DNA from: an uncultured Collinsella sp.
GTDB lineage: Bacteria > Actinomycetota > Coriobacteriia > Coriobacteriales > Coriobacteriaceae
Length of the DNA stretch: 14,317 nt
Direction: 5' to 3'
NCBI GenBank assembly: GCA_937934165.1
Contig: CALGZX010000098.1
Coordinates: 1 to 14,317, forward strand
Part shown: one piece after another, positions 14,306 through 14,317 of the stretch
How positions within the stretch are numbered: position 1 is the first letter of the stretch
Layout of the letters: each line of letters starts with the position of its first letter
Position numbers and translations under genes: made by a program
Notes under the pieces: generated by a model
The model's database searches: none
What the model was told of the DNA's origin: nothing
The model's input: the letters and a program-made list of their open reading frames with translations, nothing else

Positions 14306-14317
14306 GCGTGCGGAACT

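Noticed and set aside
1..14317. CRISPR array, tRNA, prophage or defence island
   Set aside because: No regularly spaced repeats, no cloverleaf sequence with a CCA-type end, and no phage, transposase, nuclease or toxin-like genes were found on either strand.

Overview
The window is GC-rich (codon third positions are mostly G or C), with tightly packed genes and short palindrome-rich gaps. Gene content and protein style fit a high-GC actinomycetote of the Coriobacteriia, most like Collinsella. That placement comes from recall of the protein families and was not tested by any search. There are ten protein-coding genes and no rRNA, tRNA, CRISPR array or transposase.

Layout: (1) 1-1211 (+) is the C-terminal half of the RNA-binding factor Tex, cut by the window edge. 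(2) It converges on a transaldolase-family gene (1437-2141, -). The gap between them is almost entirely a large imperfect inverted repeat with an intrinsic terminator at its centre. (3) A HAD-family phosphatase (2335-3162, -) is divergent from (4) a fused 23S rRNA methyltransferase, RlmKL (3238-5796, +). The N-terminal catalytic domain of RlmKL looks dead while the C-terminal one looks intact. (5) A long hairpin at 5802-5866 separates rlmKL from the convergent kdpE.

(6) 5892-10629 (-) is a potassium module. In transcription order it holds kup (K+ uptake permease), a 64-aa single-pass membrane protein, a terminator-like hairpin, a short KdpD-type sensor kinase and its KdpE-type regulator. The structural genes kdpFABC are absent, and the kinase lacks the N-terminal KdpD and USP sensory domains of the classical protein. 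The arrangement suggests a two-component system linked to Kup instead of to the Kdp ATPase. (7) A nitroreductase-family flavoprotein gene (10796-11671, -) follows, with a 14-bp perfect hairpin just after its stop. (8) A divergent gene, 11885-14185 (+), encodes a polytopic membrane enzyme of the LTA-synthase/sulfatase superfamily. The window ends with a structured tail and a hairpin.

No obviously new multi-gene system is visible. The points most worth a second look are the degenerate RlmL domain, the Kup-linked short KdpD/KdpE pair with a terminator just before kdpD, the interdigitated operator-like repeats at the transaldolase promoter, and the palindromic intergenic elements.
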